Shown here: positions 61,984 through 64,000 of the stretch, piece after piece
Position numbering within the stretch: position 1 is the stretch's first letter
How the letters are laid out: each line of letters opens with the position of its first letter
DNA from: Echinometra lucunter
Taxonomy: Eukaryota > Echinodermata > Echinoidea > Camarodonta > Echinometridae
Length of the DNA stretch: 64,000 bases
Assembly: GCA_029962745.1 (NCBI GenBank)
Contig: CM057162.1
Location: forward strand, 21,410,932-21,474,931
Reading direction: 5' to 3'
Made by a program: the position numbers and the translations under genes
Notes under the pieces: generated by a model
Told to the model about the DNA's origin: nothing
The model's input: only the letters and a program-made list of their open reading frames with translations
The model's database searches: none

Positions 61984-64000
61984 GTAAGATAACAAAATAA
62001 ATGGAGTGTAGATTTGTTATGCAGAAGTGCTGAAGCCCTTGCATTACTTCACCACATTCCTGTCAGGAATTCTTCAGAACCTAACTTGATCAGGTTGTTT
62101 TCTTCAAAATGATAACATTTGAGAAGTTAAAATGTTGCCAATTTTCATGGCAAAAGTGATTTTGAACTTTCCATCGCATTGCCAATTTGAGGATTTTACT
62201 GCTTTTTTTTATCTTTTTGAAAAAAATCTGACCTCAAAACAGTGAATACTGATGCAATCAAAATCAGCACATCATGTATAGATTTTTAAAATCTTTTTTC
62301 TTATGTATTTGGTATGTTTTTAGGGCTCTGCATCAAAGTTAATGGGTCAACTCATACAGTGTGGACCCTCTATCAGGCCTTCATTTTTGAGCACAATCGT
62401 GCTGGTGCTCCTACAGTGCTCCTCAATCCATATCAGGAGCACTAACGACAGCACTCCTTATTTTTTTTTCCAAAGTAGCCTACATATAACAGACCTGCCA
62501 ACTTTTTCTGGAGTTTCTCTGTTTCTAAGATTTTATATCGGCCAAAAAACAAAGAACTCCATTTTCCTCAATGTCACATGATTTTGATTTTTCTGTTGAA
62601 AATCACGCACATTACATTGCCGTCTTTCTCTCTCAGAGATCTCGCATGCATTAATCTTTCATTGTACGTGTGTCATGAACGAACTATACAAGCGCAACAA
62701 GCCATGGCGAGCGCGCTATAATCCGACACGGACCCTGTGTTTTGACATTGGACAGTTTGCCTGTGATCGCGAGGATCCATAGCGCGCTTCAATGTATCAG
62801 AGATGCCAACTGTTAACTACTTAGAAACCTTACGACTATCTTATCTTGTCTATATGACTGTTTGTGCTAACATGTACCCCGCATACAAAGAATATGTGTA
62901 AGCGCATACAGTCTACATTTACAAGACAAGGTACTGTGCACCGTAGCATGTTGTGCATATGGCAGTGTATGATCATGAAACCGAGAAATCTCAGGCCCAA
63001 ATAACCGGCACTAGTCCTCTGAAAACTGATTCTGAATTTCAGAAATGAGTCTAAATGGAATATTATTGCTATTCTGGCATTATCGTGAAATAGGAAACCA
63101 CCGTTCACTTTGCAGAAAGCGCTTTATTCAGTCACACGCATTGGTTTCTAATTTTCCATCTCCATTCTCTTTGTACACAAGTGCGTGCGTCAAATGAATG
63201 AGTGGTTTCCTAAACCACGATAAGGCCTTAATATGGCCGCTATTCTTCATGATTCAGGTGAGGGAAAATGTGTTCTTTGATGGTTTATTTAATAGTTGAA
63301 AAAAATCTTGAAGAATTTTTGCTGCACTTCCCTTTCCAGCAGGAATGGGATGCATTCTTCCCCTGCACCAGTGGCCTAGATAACTTGGTAGTGTGGTGGG
63401 TACACTGCGTGCACATCATGAATCGGTCTCCATGGCCAGGCATTTGTGGTTTATTTTCTACTCTGAAAATTTATGTTGGGGCATTAAAATTTAGCTGTGG
63501 TTGACTACACATAATGAAAAATTTATGGAATGTGCTGGACTCTGGTAAGGAAGTTTTGTGAACTTCTGTCGTGGAAAAACAGTTTAGATCTACATGTATT
63601 GAGGAGAGTTTGTTACTGATTTAGTTGCATGAAGAAGAAAATACTTTTCAGTATTATTAACAAAAATTATTACATTTGGGTTAAGGACTCACTGGAGTTT
63701 TTTTAATTTTTGTTCTTTCTTTTTCTAAACCACTTGGGGGGAGGGGGAGGTTGCCAGAATTTTATTTAAAGATACTGACCCCACCATATCTAAAAAGACA
63801 AGACTACACTGAAATAAAACAAATGCAAGGTTGAAAAACATTTTTTAATTGTCTATGCTGGTCAATAATTTGTGTTTCGCAAAATAATCAATGACAGTAG
63901 GTAACAGTATTGCATTACAATATTATGAAAAATTGACTTTTTAACACCTTTTATTAAATTGAGCTCCTCTTAAATCACAGGAGAGTGATTTTAAGGAGCT
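61984..64000. other. Intron after the last CUB-like exon
   Basis: I see no LDLa or CUBL exon on either strand. 63720-63750 has a G-rich run. The final 39 bases form a hairpin (63962-63978 against 63985-64000, agctcct...aggagct), perhaps the end of an element that continues beyond the window. Confidence 0.55.

Noticed and set aside
49001..61339. Reading unit D as a genuine recent tandem duplication
   Set aside because: The breakpoints coincide with the N gap on both sides and frameshifts cluster at contig ends. The A/B duplication, by contrast, has no gap and shows ordinary substitutions.

Overview
This is animal genomic DNA: short exons with GT-AG borders, long AT-rich introns, dense transposon debris, microsatellites and one 500-base assembly gap. 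The very common 'acatgta' motif, the abundant small inverted-repeat elements and the LINE tails ending in (ATT)n suggest a marine deuterostome, most likely an echinoid. That placement is inference. The window belongs almost entirely to one + strand gene that enters from the left and leaves to the right. No initiator, signal peptide, membrane segment or stop could be assigned.

The gene encodes an extracellular mosaic of two domains: LDL-receptor class A (LDLa) domains of six cysteines, one per 108-132 bp exon, and a cysteine-free beta-rich domain of about 130 residues that I call CUB-like (CUBL). Module borders are all phase 1, so modules can be duplicated or lost without breaking the frame. 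LDLa types recur: alpha (VCGDDQ), beta (Thr/Pro-rich leader, then CFxC), gamma (GCFACPGS), delta (ACExxxxPC) and one epsilon. Layout: an alpha-like exon (337-453); unit A (1090-8831); unit B (11898-20378), a tandem copy of A; unit C (22450-35209); unit D (38229-48363); and a last CUBL exon (61594-61983).

The 500 N at 48501-49000 separates two stretches that are the same DNA: 36120-48500 matches 49001-61339 almost base for base, differing mainly by one-base indels. The left stretch ends, and the right begins, exactly at the gap. Reading errors pile up toward each contig end, and each broken exon is intact in the other copy. I read this as two overlapping contigs that were never merged, so unit D is present once in nature. 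Collapsed, the visible gene has 29 exons, 4,596 coding bases (1,532 codons), 22 LDLa and 5 CUBL domains.

Introns hold GAT-rich arrays just after splice donors in units A, B and C, a 500-base homopyrimidine tract, LINE 3' tails, several MITE-like and foldback elements, and two places where the exon 3' end with its splice donor has itself been repeated in tandem.
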